Source: Hippasteria phrygiana (lineage: Eukaryota; Echinodermata; Asteroidea; Valvatida; Goniasteridae). Taken from it: a stretch of 64,000 nt of DNA. A program made the translations under genes and the position numbers. Positions 46,761-57,155 of the stretch are shown here, in pieces. Location of the stretch: contig JAZGUH010000723.1 of NCBI GenBank assembly GCA_037893225.1, positions 496,001 through 560,000 on the forward strand, given 5' to 3'. Below the pieces are notes generated by a model. The model saw only the letters and a program-made list of their open reading frames with translations, ran no database searches and was not told the origin of the DNA. Position 1 is the stretch's first letter. Each line of letters starts with the position of its first letter.

Positions 46761-47176
46761 CAATTTGAGACATTCAACACATGTATGCAATCAAGATTTA
46801 TTATCCTCTTGGGCACGGTATTTTACGGGAGACGTCGGGGTGTCGCGGCAGTTCTGGCAGCTAAATCAAACCGCTACAATGTGTTTGTGCAGTCAAGCGT
46901 ATCATAAACAATAATCCAACAATGGATTGAAACTGCACAAACAGCGGCCAGTGGCGTCATGCGACCTGGTGACAGTGTTTTTTGTGCCCACAGGCGTCAT
47001 CCGTATGCAAGGGGTTAAAGATACTCAGATTTCTTTTCTCAAAACAATGCATTGTAATTCATAGTAGAATTACCTGAAATGGGCTGGACGTGTGATATCT
47101 AGCCGGAGATATAAACATGAAATTGCAAGTACTTTTTACTATTATTTTTTGCACCCACTTAAAAGAAATATACAAA

Positions 47177-48740
47177 ATTTGCAAATACCAAAAAACAAAA
47201 CTACCAAATTATTATGAAATACCTTTACTTGACTGTGAGTAAATAATAGTCTCAAGCATCCTGTGAAATCATGGCACCTGGTGTGCTGTCATCTTTAAAG
47301 GGTGGCTGCAATGGAATTTTTATTGTGTATATCGATGAAATAAAGATGAGGATCTTGGAGCTCTTCCATACATGTATGAGCCAAAAGGTGAGAGTAACAG
47401 CGAAACTACTGAAGACTCTGAATCGGACTCCCGATGCCGAACGTGGTGAAAGACTTGAAAACATTTATTGCTAGGCTAAATAACACTCTCTGAGTCCAAA
47501 TACGACGATATTTCGGTTCTACTGGAAAGAGGTGAAGACTGACATCCTTAGTGGGGTTGCTGAATCCAGCAGCCACACAACGACGCGGTATTATCGACGA
47601 AAAACATTTGCAAAACACTGAAAGCTTTCCACGACACAGCGAAAACACACGTGCATGTCAATGCAACGCACGCTCGGTGTACTGTACTACAAGTACATGT
47701 CGAGTCATGGCCGACCAGCCACCCAGGTTCCCAGCGTTACCACTTGATGGGCGGGGCTGACCCCCTCCCGCCTTAAAACAATTATTTTCAAATGCTTAGG
47801 CGAAATAAAAAATACACACAACTGTATGTTGTTTGCATTTTTTTATTTCGCCTAAGCATTTGAAAATAATTGTTTTAAGGCGGGAGGGGGTCAGCCCCGC
47901 CCATCAAGTGGTAACGCTGATGTGACGTCATCCTGGGAACCTGGGTGGCTGGTCGGCCATGACTCGACATGTACATGTACTTGTAGTACAGTACACCGAG
48001 CGTGCGTTGCATTGACATGCACGTGTGTTTTCGCTGTGTCGTGGAAAGCTTTCAGTGTTTTGCAAATGTTTTTCGTCGATAATACCACGTCGTTGTGTTG
48101 CTGCTGGATTCAGCTACACCACTAAGGATGTCAGTCTTCACCTCTTTTCAGTAGAACCGAAATATCGTCGTATTTGGACTCAGAGAGTGTTATTTAGCCT
48201 AGCAATAAATGTTTTCAAGTCTTTCACGCGTTCCAAGATCCTCATCTTCCTCGCCCCAATAATGTACCAAAGAAGTGTCTGAATCAACAAGTCTAAAATC
48301 GACACTTGATTGTCAGATTCAGATCCAAAAGATTCTGTTTTAAGATGTTAACGCGACGAGAAATGTTTCCCTGGTCCCTTCATCCAAAGCTATTTAATCG
48401 CGTGTGGCTGGTTCCCTCCACATCGGCATACATCCACACGTACACAAACGCACACTGATCAAACTACTCTTGCTGAGTTTCCATGTTCCCGAGATGACGT
48501 CACGCAGTTAGGGGCGCGGAAACAATAGAAAAAGGGGGAAAAACTTTATTCCGGGAAAATTAAACACCAAAAATGGGCAGAAACACGGAAAACACATTTT
48601 AATCACATTTCTTATATAGTAAAAGAGTTATATACAACACAAAATTATATTTTTGGTACAATTTCATTGCAGCCACCCTTTAAGAAAAGTGGAATTTTTG
48701 TATCAATTTCCAGCGATGGTCGGCCGACCATCGCTTCTAC
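47177..48740 (+). repeat. Family C repeat split by an insertion
   Basis: The repeat described at 35940-36180 resumes here as 47177-47294, is broken after TTAA at 47298, and continues from 48684 (GAAAAGTGGAATTTTTGTATC) to the GGCCGACCATCG motif. The break corresponds exactly to the TTTCAAGC point of the uninterrupted copy. Confidence 0.8.
47299..48679. mobile_element. TTAA-flanked element with giant palindrome (1.38 kb)
   Basis: TTAA (47295-47298) AGGGTGGCTGCAATGG ... CATTGCAGCCACCCT TTAA (48680-48683). TTAA duplication and 15-bp inverted ends fit a piggyBac-type element. Internally, about 47345-47822 is repeated in reverse as 47822-48250: CTTGAAAACATTTATTGC / GCAATAAATGTTTTCAAG, GGTTCTACTG / CAGTAGAACC and GGCGGGAGGGGGTC / GACCCCCTCCCGCC all pair. 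The left arm has about 85 bp that the right lacks, including a frame (47345-47446) reading ALPYMYEPKGESNSETTEDS, acidic in the manner of some transposase N-termini. The centre resembles a small element with AGGCGAAATAAAAAA ends. Confidence 0.88.
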
Positions 48741-49254
48741 AGTCATATATTTGTTTAGGGACGATTCACAAAAGTAACAAATTTTGGCTATGATCAGAAA
48801 CTCTTCAACTATTTTCATAATACCGGCTATTCTCTAGAAATATGCTTGGTTACTGCCAGCTTCTTTACAACTCGTGAAAATGTTCCTTTTTTTGATGGAT
48901 TGAACAATAAACATAAATATCAGATATTTTTCACGATCAAATGTTGATCCTGAATTTTCCACTTCAGTGTCCAACTCTGTGCATGCACATGTTCCTAATG
49001 TAATGTGAGGCAGTACAAGGACAGTGTACACAAAACGGTCCGTCCCAAGCAGCCAGTTCACTGCGGGCGTGCATGCGTGCAGTCATCCCGCGCGATTTGT
49101 ATGCAGCAGGTGCATGGCCGCAGAAATTGGATTTCCCAGCATGCCGAGGTGAATACAGAAGATCTAGCGCGTCTGTCTGTGGAAGGTCACACCCCTAGTG
49201 ATGCAGACGAGGCAAGCAACGGACGGACGACATCTGCTGCAGACGATCAACAGA

Positions 49255-49350
49255 CTTGTACATTGTACATGTATGCATGTACATGTACAGTGTAATGTTC
49301 ATGATGCATGTGTTCATGATGCATACATGTATATGTACATGTACAAGGAC
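49255..49350 (+). repeat. ACATGT-rich simple repeat
   Basis: Interspersed ACATGT, GTACATTGTAC and TTCATGATGCAT units with extensive self-complementarity. Confidence 0.8.
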
Positions 49351-50074
49351 AGAGCAACTATGTATCTAAGCCTGTTCAATGGACTGTACGATGTGTATGC
49401 ATTAGTTGTGGGGTAACTAAAGACGAGTTGCGATCAAATGCTCTACTATACGTAGGCTGTGTAATTACTCGTGACCTTAATCTTGAACCCTCTTGGAACC
49501 TGTGTTGTAAATGCATTTTTAGATTTGTATTTATTTACTTTTTTTTTACTCACCTTCATTGTTTTAAAATAATAGTTTTTATGAGCTGGATAATAATGAA
49601 CAAAGAATTTAATGAATAAGAATAATACTAAGTAATTTATTTCTGCAATTCTTCCTTCTGCTTACATACAGTCACACTTTGAAAGATATAGCGCTTTCAT
49701 GTGTCTAACTTGAACACATAAATGCACATGAGTGCTGACCCAATATATGTTGTTCGGATGGCATACACACAGTAGTACATGTATTTTGAAGACTTCAAGT
49801 GCACATATGCTCGTATTTATTTTACATCTCAAATTCCCAATATGCCAGGGGCATTCTTTCCACATATATGCAAGTCACTTTTTTTAAGTTCTCTTGAAAG
49901 GAAAAACAGTGGCACAGGTTGGTCTGCAATTGAATTGTGATTTTGGTATTAAACCATATTGTCAGATAAATCGTCAGATGCTGTGCAGTACATGTTAGAA
50001 AAGGGTTTATTCCAGAACTGGAGAAACCATATGCGTGGACATTGTACACGTGTATATTACTCATTGCTCAAACA

Positions 50075-50810
50075 AAGAAAGCTCAGTTGGTAGAACACTG
50101 GTATGGCAGGGCTTGACCTTAGCGGTCGCCCGGTCGCCAAATGCGAGTGAAAACGGCGGCGGGCGAGTCAAAACCCTACCCTTTGTAGTCCGCCAGGCGA
50201 GTCAAAAATAAAGTGTATTAAAAAAAAGTTTCTGTTGTGTTATATTATGTACCATTGTCCTGCTGATAACGTTATCTCTCTGCCGAGAAAGGGATCCAAG
50301 TGCGTTCCGATCCTTGACACCGGTCGCGACCCGACAATGCGGTGCTGGATTCTGAGTCTCTACAAAATGTGCTCAAATAACGTTCACAAAGTTCACGAAG
50401 ACTAACAGTTATTTACAGTTGACGAAGACGAGAACGAAATACATGTAGATGGAGATATTTACAATGTCTGACGAATGACAGCAACACAAAAGCTTGCTAA
50501 AGTTCGGTGAAAACGAATTGACTATCTCTAACGACGTGCATAAAAAATGGAGAGTGAAAAACGTGGTCGTTTGTTTGTTGGAGTAAAACTGCCTCCAGTA
50601 ACCACGCACTTTGACCTCAGAACGCAACAACATGTAAAGCGTATGGTCGGCAAAAAGGACAAAATAGTTACTTGTTTGCGGCGAGTGAAAAAGGCTTGCG
50701 GACTACCCAAAAGTCTGGTTGAGTAGTCCGGCCGGCGAGTGAAAACAAAAGTTAAGGGTATTCCGGAAGTTGCAGGTTCAAATCCCCACTCCTGCCTGTT
50801 TTCTTTGTTC
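50075..50810 (+). mobile_element. tRNA-derived SINE split by another element
   Basis: The SINE's box A half (AAGCTCAGTTGGTAGAACAC, 50079-50098) and its box B half (TTGCAGGTTCAAATCCCCAC, then TCCTGCCTGTTTTCTTTGTT, 50769-50808) are 670 bp apart. In the intact relative at 41743-41840 they are about 30 bp apart. About 650 bp has therefore been inserted. Confidence 0.8.
50105..50755. mobile_element. Element inserted in the SINE
   Basis: Bounded by GGCAGGGCTTGACCTTAGCG at the left and AAAACAAAAGTTAAGG at the right, with GTAT on both sides (50101-50104 and 50756-50759 by my reading). GGCGAGTCAAAA/GGCGAGTGAAAA and CGGTCGCC/GGCCGGCG motifs near the ends are shared. No intact coding frame. The right end seems to have lost the final GTCAAGCC expected from the left. 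Class undetermined. Confidence 0.6.
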
Positions 50811-51544
50811 ATGTTCCCTCTGCCTATATATACAGGCATGCAACTTTTCCTCGGATCAGCTGATTTACTCGTTTTTCACTTCACACTTATGCCATTGAAA
50901 ATTGAAAAACACTGTACAAAGTCTTGTAAAGATTAGAATATCCTAGTTTTTTGGTTAATTCCAAGTTGCATGCCTGTATATAATACTATATATGCATGTG
51001 TACATGTACATGTGTGTATACAAGTAAATACCAAGACGTGTATAAGTATGTACATGTAGTTTGTATTCCATGCGGGTAGTTTATATTTCAAGTACATGTG
51101 TACATGTACATGTACTCACATGTACAGAAAGATACTGGTCTTTCATCAGTTCTCGACCGTCCATTGGTATTAATGTCAGGTTAGTCATCGTGTTATTCAT
51201 AGCTATTTATAGTTTCAAGGTATAGTGCACACCAGAGCTTATTTGCCATTCGTCATAAACACTAAACAAACAAAAAATATGATATTGGGATATTTTAGTG
51301 TTAAAGTTACTGTATGATAATCATAATGCGCTTTGAAGGAAGTACATCTTTAAAAGATGTCTGTTTTAATCTGGCATGGGGGAGAAATATAGTGCAAAAA
51401 TTCATTCAGGTCAGCAGGATTTTAGCTTTAATGCTGAAATAAAATATGTCATATCTTAGTCGAAAATGAGGGCTGCAATTACATTTTGAAAACAAACTAT
51501 TTGAAAAGAAATTTGAGGTTTATTTTAAAGTGTCTGACATATAT

Positions 51545-51561
51545 CATAATAGAGATTTATT

Positions 51562-51609
<48 letters not shown>

Positions 51610-51770
51610 TGTTTTTCCTCTTTTGCCCTGTCCCGACGTAATATATGAAGCACTGTATACTCAGTGCCTTCCGAGAGCCTGTGTGAAGAAAAAAATTCAC
51701 AGGCTTACATGTACTCGGGCGGGATTCGAACCCACGACTTCCTGCTTACTAGTGCAGACGACAGGGAAAA
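51545..51770 (-). mobile_element. 5'-truncated SINE with (AAT)n tail
   Basis: On the reverse strand a perfect box B (GGGTTCGAATCC, near 51722-51735) is followed by a body GCCTGTGAATTTTTTTCTTC and CACTGAGTATACAGTGC, then a tail of about 15 AAT units and four AAAT units (51555-51612 as ATT/ATTT on +). No box A is found upstream, so the 5' end is lost. The microsatellite is the retroposon's tail. Confidence 0.7.
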
Positions 51771-52272
51771 AGTGAGAAAAAAAAATAAATACATCTCTGT
51801 TCTAATTTACATCATCCTCCGACGCAAACATTCCATCTTCTGACTAATGCAATATCATGTTTCCCAGCAACAAGAATATCTCAACCCCCTACCCTCATGC
51901 AGATTGAATAAATGGCATCAACAAGAATACTAAAAAAAGGGAACATGATTGATGGACTGCGTGGTGCATGCCAAACTGCACATGAGCACACTGCTTATAT
52001 ACCCCATAATGAGGCCATCCGTGGCAAAACAGCTTGCTGTTGGGATCTGCTTTCAACGAACAGGAGACCGGATTGACCGGGCATAGGGATGGGCTTGGTA
52101 TTCTGTTTTGGGTGGGAAATAAAATAATGGTGTCTGTCATAAAGTGTGCTATGCTAGTAGGCCCCAGTGTCATGGTATCTGTAATGTCAAATTCTTTGCA
52201 GTGAGTCCGAAATTCTGTACTCAACAAGCTTTTTCTTTTTTGGTCGTATCGGTGTGTAAAATTGTTACTCTA

Positions 52273-52974
52273 AAGCCGTGTCCGCACTGGACTTTTTGGG
52301 GGGGAAGGTTTTACCAAGACGATGGTAAAATGAAAAATGGTCAAATGTGACCACTGTCCGCACTTGGACTTTCGACACGGGAAAATTTTACCAAGACCGT
52401 GGTAGAAGTAACCGAGCTGTCAGTATAACGACTCATGAGGGCGCCTTGCGTGACCTTTCTACATTGAACCGATTGACCCAAAGCGCACGTGCCTTTTCAT
52501 TCTTTTGGCCGATGTGTACACGTTGACGTCCTTCATTATCATCTGGGAATGATGCACTGGTAGCACCAATCAAACTTCCGATTTTATCAATAATAATATC
52601 TGCCATGATTGTGACCAAAAGAGGAGCAACGCACTGGAATTTGGAAACTTGCCACAGATGCGCCACACCGCGGTGAAACAATGCAAAGCACATGCGTGGT
52701 GTCCCTGTGTAGCATGACCTCGCGCTTGGGCCGGATGTACGCTTTCCTGAGCCGCTTTTACCAACTCGCACTGTCCGCACTGGACTCATCGTCTCAGGAA
52801 AAGTTACCTGGTCAGTTTTCCTGGGCAGCAGTTGCTCAGTAGAAGTAACCGCTGGACTCGGGAAAAGTAACTGAGAGGAAAACGTCCCAGGCTGTCCGCA
52901 CTGGACTTAAAATGGGAAAAGTACCCATTGTCTCGGTAAGCTTTACAAAAAAAAGTCCAGTGCGGACAGGGCTT
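52273..52974 (-). mobile_element. GTCCGCACTGGAC-type element, family A, copy 3
   Basis: The ends AAGCCGTGTCCGCACTGGAC and GTCCAGTGCGGACAGGGCTT, flanked by TA on both sides (52271-52272, 52975-52976). On the reverse strand it is collinear with the 14.0- and 43.0-kb copies and is the longest of the three. It retains a 57-residue frame at 52433-52606. Confidence 0.9.
52433..52606 (-). pseudogene. Short ORF in family A element, copy 3
   Basis: It begins MADIIIDKIGSLIGATSASF and ends VNRFNVERSRKAPS. The ATG lies in a good context (ATCATGG on the coding strand) as in copy 1. Compared with copy 1 there are about eight extra residues in the middle with the frame kept on both sides. No domain is recognised. 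It might be the remnant N-terminus of an element protein. Confidence 0.4.
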
Positions 52975-53268
52975 TAAACATAAGTGTAGTTTATAATTTA
53001 AGGTTCTTTTGAATGACTACTCGGATTTAATCTTTATATAATTGTTTGTACATTGAACCGCAATTCGGCCCTTTGGTCAAGAGAGTTTGATATTAATAAT
53101 AAATAAATAAAAAAAGTATAGAGATTCTGCACTAACTCGGCTAACACAGAATCCTTATTTACACAATATAGGCATACGCACAAGGCCACAAGCCAAAATT
53201 CCTTAACCCATAAAATAGACTGTTACAGGATACAGTGCTTGGTATTACAATGTAGTTTTAACGTCTTT

Positions 53269-53756
53269 AGCCGTGTCCGCATTGGACTTTTTTGGGTAAA
53301 ACCTACGGAGACTGTTGTCAACTTATAAACCAAATTAAGTCCAATGCGGACAGCCGGTAAACTTGCCAAATTGTCAAGTGTCGATCATCGGTTGTCAGTT
53401 TTACCCTCTGCAGCAGTAAGTTTTACGACCCAAGCGAGTAGCGGAAGAGTTACGTGGTAGGTTTTACGTCGCTGAAAAGTCAAATGCGGACAGCCACGGT
53501 AAAGTAAAACCTACATTTTGATCACGTGCCGTCTGCAGATCAATGCATGCCGTGCTTCTACGTTGGCATACACAATAAAAAATCCGTGTAAATTTAGCGC
53601 GTTCTACAAAACCACAGAGGACATTCACTGCATAATAGTTTATTTGGCCAAGGACTTTCAGCGAGCCGTGTAATCCAAGTGCGGACGCACAGAGTGGAAT
53701 GTTAACAATCACGTACGGTAACTTTTGACAATAATTAGTGCAATGCTAACGCGGCT
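53269..53756 (+). mobile_element. GTCCGCACTGGAC-type MITE, family B, copy 2
   Basis: AGCCGTGTCCGCATTGGAC at the left and AATGCTAACGCGGCTT at the right. Collinear with 2067-2462 (ACGGAGACTGTTGTCAACTT, GTAAACTTGCCAAATTGTC, CATTTTGATCACGTGC) with extra sequence in the middle. Lies only 300 bp after a family A copy. Confidence 0.82.
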
Positions 53757-54104
53757 TTTGATGTGTTTGTGATGAGGCATGCATGTACACTGTCATGTGC
53801 ATAGACGTAAAGTCACGATCATAAAATTCAGGAGAAGATAGCTAACTTTAATAGCTCAGTAATAAGTCTGGCATTAGTCTCTGTTTGAAAAGTTCACAAA
53901 AGACCAAATTGGGAAAGTTAATGTGTTTTGTTTTTTTCGAATGAATTCATTATTTTATAACCATTTATTGCAGTATTCCAATTTTAATTTATGTGAATGT
54001 TTAATTTGAGCATCACACTATGCAAAATTTATGTTTAAAGTCGAAAATGTAAGAAAATGAAAACAAATTTTGATTTCAAAGTTTTGTTTTGTTTTCGGGT
54101 GTTG

Positions 54105-54185
54105 GTGGGGTGGGGGGGGGCATTGGGGGAAGGTGTAAGGGGAAGGTGTAAGGGGGGGGGGGGGGGGGGGGGGGGGGGTAAGGGG
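54105..54185 (+). repeat. Long poly-G and GGTGTAAGG tract
   Basis: Includes a G run of about 28 (54151-54178) and GGGGAAGGTGTAAGG units. Strong G-quadruplex potential. Confidence 0.9.
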
Positions 54186-54198
54186 TGGGGTGAAGAAG

Positions 54199-54424
54199 TC
54201 TCCCAATACAAGGCTATAAGCCACTCTAGGTAAAGGGCTGCAACAGAGGTGGTGGGGTTGGCCACATTTTAAGTTGCCAGCCCCACCACCCTTACGGTTT
54301 TCCGGGGTCCAGATCTAAATAGAGATGAATCTTCAATAGATACCAAAGAAATCATCCCAATTTTCAGACCCATAGACCCAGGCGGGATTACTTCCACTGT
54401 TGGTGAGAATAACTCACTTCTCCC
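54199..54424 (+). repeat. Dispersed 220-260-bp repeat, copy 2
   Basis: Collinear with 16467-16726 and 55035-55258: CTCCCAATACAAGGCTATAA, CACCCTTACGGTTTTCC, ATCCCAATTTTCAGACCCAT and GGTGAGAATAACTCAC are shared in order. It begins right after the poly-G tract. Confidence 0.75.
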
Positions 54425-55034
54425 TGTATGAAAGAAGGCTGAAAAAAAAATTATGATTGTGACAAAAAAATAAATCTGTTGACATAAGAACTTTTGTACA
54501 TATACAACTTCCCTGGTGTGAATACCGAAGTACCGAGATATATGGTCGCTGGGGTCATAAGTCAAAATGATCCCGACTGGAGCAGCATGGTAGTCATTGC
54601 GTGAACTAAATAAACAAGGAGAGACTCATGTTTACATAAATACACAGGAGACAAATTGACAGTTTAGGTTTGGCGTGCTACATTTTTGAAGAGGAATCAT
54701 GTGGTGTTTGTACAGGATCTGAGGGCCAAGGGCGGATCCAAGGGGATGTCTCCCCGAAAACCCGAACCCCATTTTATTTTAGTAGTAATAAGTGAGAATG
54801 CCAGAAAGTGTTGTGTACACTGCTATTAATTGTGGCCGTTAATTAAATCAGGTACTCAGAATGCAGCATTAAAATCGCACAACCAATATTATATGTAGTT
54901 CAAGGCCCCCCCCCCTCCAAAAAATACCAAAAACAAAACAAACAACCAAACAAAAACATTGTCTAAATCTGCCAGTGGTGAAGGGGATTGATCGGAGGGC
55001 AAAAAAAACTGTTTTGGGTTTTGTTTTTGTTTGT

Positions 55035-55258
55035 TTTTAAGTTGAAATCACCCAATACGAGGCTAAAAGCCACTCTGTGTAAAGGGTTACGACATTTTAA
55101 ATTGACAACCCTACCACCCTTGAGGTTTCCTTGGCCCAGATCTAAAGAGACGATAATTCTTCAGCAGATTCCAGAGAAATGATCCCAATTTTCAGACCTA
55201 TAGACCCAGACGAGATACACTTCCACCGTCGTCGGTGAGACCAACTCACAATCCCTTC
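55035..55258 (+). repeat. Dispersed 220-260-bp repeat, copy 3
   Basis: Same ordered blocks as the copies at 16467 and 54199, only about 610 bp after the latter and ending 230 bp before exon 4. Closest shared string: ATCCCAATTTTCAGACC. Confidence 0.75.
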
Positions 55259-55486
55259 TTTGTTTGAGTTTTCCTGTAGCTTTAAAGCAGTAATATTGCA
55301 CATTCCACAATGATGTAGTGCTTTACAAAGGGCCGTTTTTATATATGGCATGGCACTGTTCCAGAAGTTGTTGCATTCATTTTCATCCAGTAACTCTTAG
55401 CAAAAGTTGAGTACACACATATGTGAAGTTTAGGCATTTTGGTATTTTTGTTCTAACGGACATCCTTATGTCTTTTTCACCCACAG

Positions 55487-55717
55487 CTACGTGTATCCAT
55501 GGAAACAGACCACTTTCTGATCAATCCCTTTGGTTTGATGTACCACGAGATTACGGCCTCCTCCCTCATCAAGGTCGACATGCTGTGTCAGGTCATTGAC
55601 CCCGGCACCACGACCTACGGTCCCAACATAGCTGGCTTCACATTGCACTCGGCCATCCACAGTTGCCGACCCGACGCCAAGTGCGTGGTGCACATTCACA
55701 CCCCATCTGTTGTTGCC
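55487..55717 (+). CDS. ADD1: Adducin coding exon 4 (residues 158-234)
   Basis: [20 protein letters not shown] opens it, followed by [11 protein letters not shown], and it ends with [17 protein letters not shown]. This is the centre of the class II aldolase-like fold. Histidines 226 and 228 (HIH) correspond to metal ligands in true class II aldolases such as fuculose-phosphate aldolase. The position of their catalytic glutamate is Gly-207 here ([10 protein letters not shown]), as in other adducins, so no aldolase activity is expected. It is 231 bp, phase 0 at both ends; acceptor CACCCACAG, donor GTGAGT. Confidence 0.97.
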
Positions 55718-56239
55718 GTGAGTGCTTGTCTTGTCAAATTTAATCTCTTTGGTCAGTTAACTAACCGATTTCCAAGGTCTGAGTGTAAAAATTCTAATAT
55801 TTACGGATAAATGTGGAAACAAAACCAAAGCATCGACATCCGTACATTCAGACTGGCGCCGCACATAGTGCAGCCTATACACAACCAAAGTGGCAAGGGC
55901 ACCACTCTGAAGTCCAACGGTCCAAATTTTTCCGAATCAAAAACTGGCGTCCCGAAATTATTTGTTAAATTATTTTCGTTTGTCCGTACAAATCGTGCAG
56001 GGATGAGCATCATAGATGTGTTTTTTTGCTCAAGTGATTTGTTCAGCTCTTTGGATTATTATTGAAGTTAAGGATGCGTTGTCCATACTTCAAATTGAAT
56101 CGCTAATTTGTTAGCATTAGGTAAGTTGTGAGCTTTCCAGTGAGACGTTTCACACAAAGAGTCAACTGATGGTAAATAAAGAGTTAATAAGTTTCAATTT
56201 TAGATGAGGAGCTGGATGCTCCTACTAGTACAGTCTTAA

Positions 56240-56380
56240 CCCTAACCCCCATAGATCCTTTTTGCTGGGAATCATCCTCAATCTTCCAAAATTCTCCGAT
56301 TGCCCTGCCCCAAAAAATGCATTCATCCTCAATCCTCCAAAACTGCAAGGGGGATTTTAAAGAATTGAGGTGGGTTTGGG
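56240..56380 (-). mobile_element. TTAA-flanked GGAGGATT element, short copy
   Basis: TTAA (56236-56239) CCCTAACCCCCATAG ... GGTGGGTTTGGG TTAA (56381-56384). Only 141 bp, with CATCCTCAATCCTCCAAAA motifs. Lies in intron 4 of adducin. Confidence 0.8.
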
Positions 56381-56808
56381 TTAATATATAGGGCTGTCTT
56401 CGTGCATAGCACATAATAAATAAAGGCAGACGACATAGATTGCACAGCGTAGTCAGTTTTATTTTGTTTTTTTTTCATTTTAAGAGTTTCCGTGCATTAT
56501 TCGTTTGTAGGGGAAATCCAATGAAGTGGAATTTTCAGTCAGAGCAAGGACACAGCAACTTTAATGATATGAGCTCTCCTGCAGTCATTTTTCAGAGAGA
56601 AGAAAATAAAAGTTTCAAAATGGTGCCCCGGTATTTAAAAACTTAAAACATTGCACAGCTGCACAAAGCTGATGTGACACAAATGCTGTGCATGGCATAA
56701 GTTAAGCACTATTTCTCAAAATCAAAATGCAGAATTCTAGCGTTGAAAAAAGTCAATCTGTCTGCATTCCGTTGTTGAAAGTGACTGTTTGTGTGTCCTT
56801 TCCTTCAG

Positions 56809-57051
56809 GTTTCATCATTGAAGAAAGGACTGCTCCCCCTGAGCCAGGAAGCCCTCATCTGTGGCAACGTCTCGTACCTAGACTACAGTGGCATCATCAT
56901 CGAGGATCAGCAGAAGGACGACATCATCCGTGCGCTGGGCCCCAACAACAAAATCCTGTTCCTTCGCAACCATGGCGTGGTGTGCTGCGGCGAGACAGTG
57001 GAGGAGGCGTATTACTGGACGTATATAGTCGTCATGGCCTGCGAGACTCAA
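56809..57051 (+). CDS. ADD1: Adducin coding exon 5 (residues 235-315)
   Basis: VSSLKKGLLPLSQEAL continues directly from the HIHTPSVVA of exon 4 and matches the vertebrate block ending in GLLPISPEAL. Later come LDYSGIIIEDQQKDD, LFLRNHGVVCCGETVEEAYY and ending VMACETQ. His-289 of LRNHG is the third metal-ligand-type histidine of the aldolase-like fold. It is 243 bp, phase 0 at both ends; acceptor CCTTCAG, donor CAA|GTAAGT. The intron right after it begins with a minisatellite. Confidence 0.97.
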
Positions 57052-57057
57052 GTAAGT

Positions 57058-57155
57058 CTGGGGATGTTGTGTCAGAGGGGATGTTGTGTCAGAGGGGATG
57101 TTGTGTCAGAGGGGATGTTGTGTCATAGGTCATGGACGTGTCATAGGTCATGGAC
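57058..57155 (+). repeat. 18-bp minisatellite at exon 5 donor
   Basis: About four units of GGGGATGTTGTGTCAGAG start 6 bp after the donor and are followed by two 18-bp units ending in GTCATAGGTCATGGAC. Because the unit is 18 bp and stop-free, the adducin frame runs on through it to a TGA at 57172-57174. Confidence 0.9.

Larger units (their letters stand above)
42056..55486. other. Adducin intron 3 (13.4 kb)
   Basis: It runs from the GTAAGA donor at 42056 to the CACCCACAG acceptor ending at 55486. No recognisable cellular gene is present on either strand. It hosts the elements listed separately. Stretches with nothing recognisable are 42520-42990, 43630-43990, 45440-46070, 48740-50075 (apart from ACATGT tracts), 50800-51540 and 51780-52270. 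Confidence 0.85.

Noticed and set aside
48025..48282. Pair of similar proteins encoded on opposite strands around 47.4-48.3 kb
   Set aside because: The similarity comes from the palindrome arms. Neither frame extends beyond them or carries a known domain, apart from the short acidic piece noted on the left arm.
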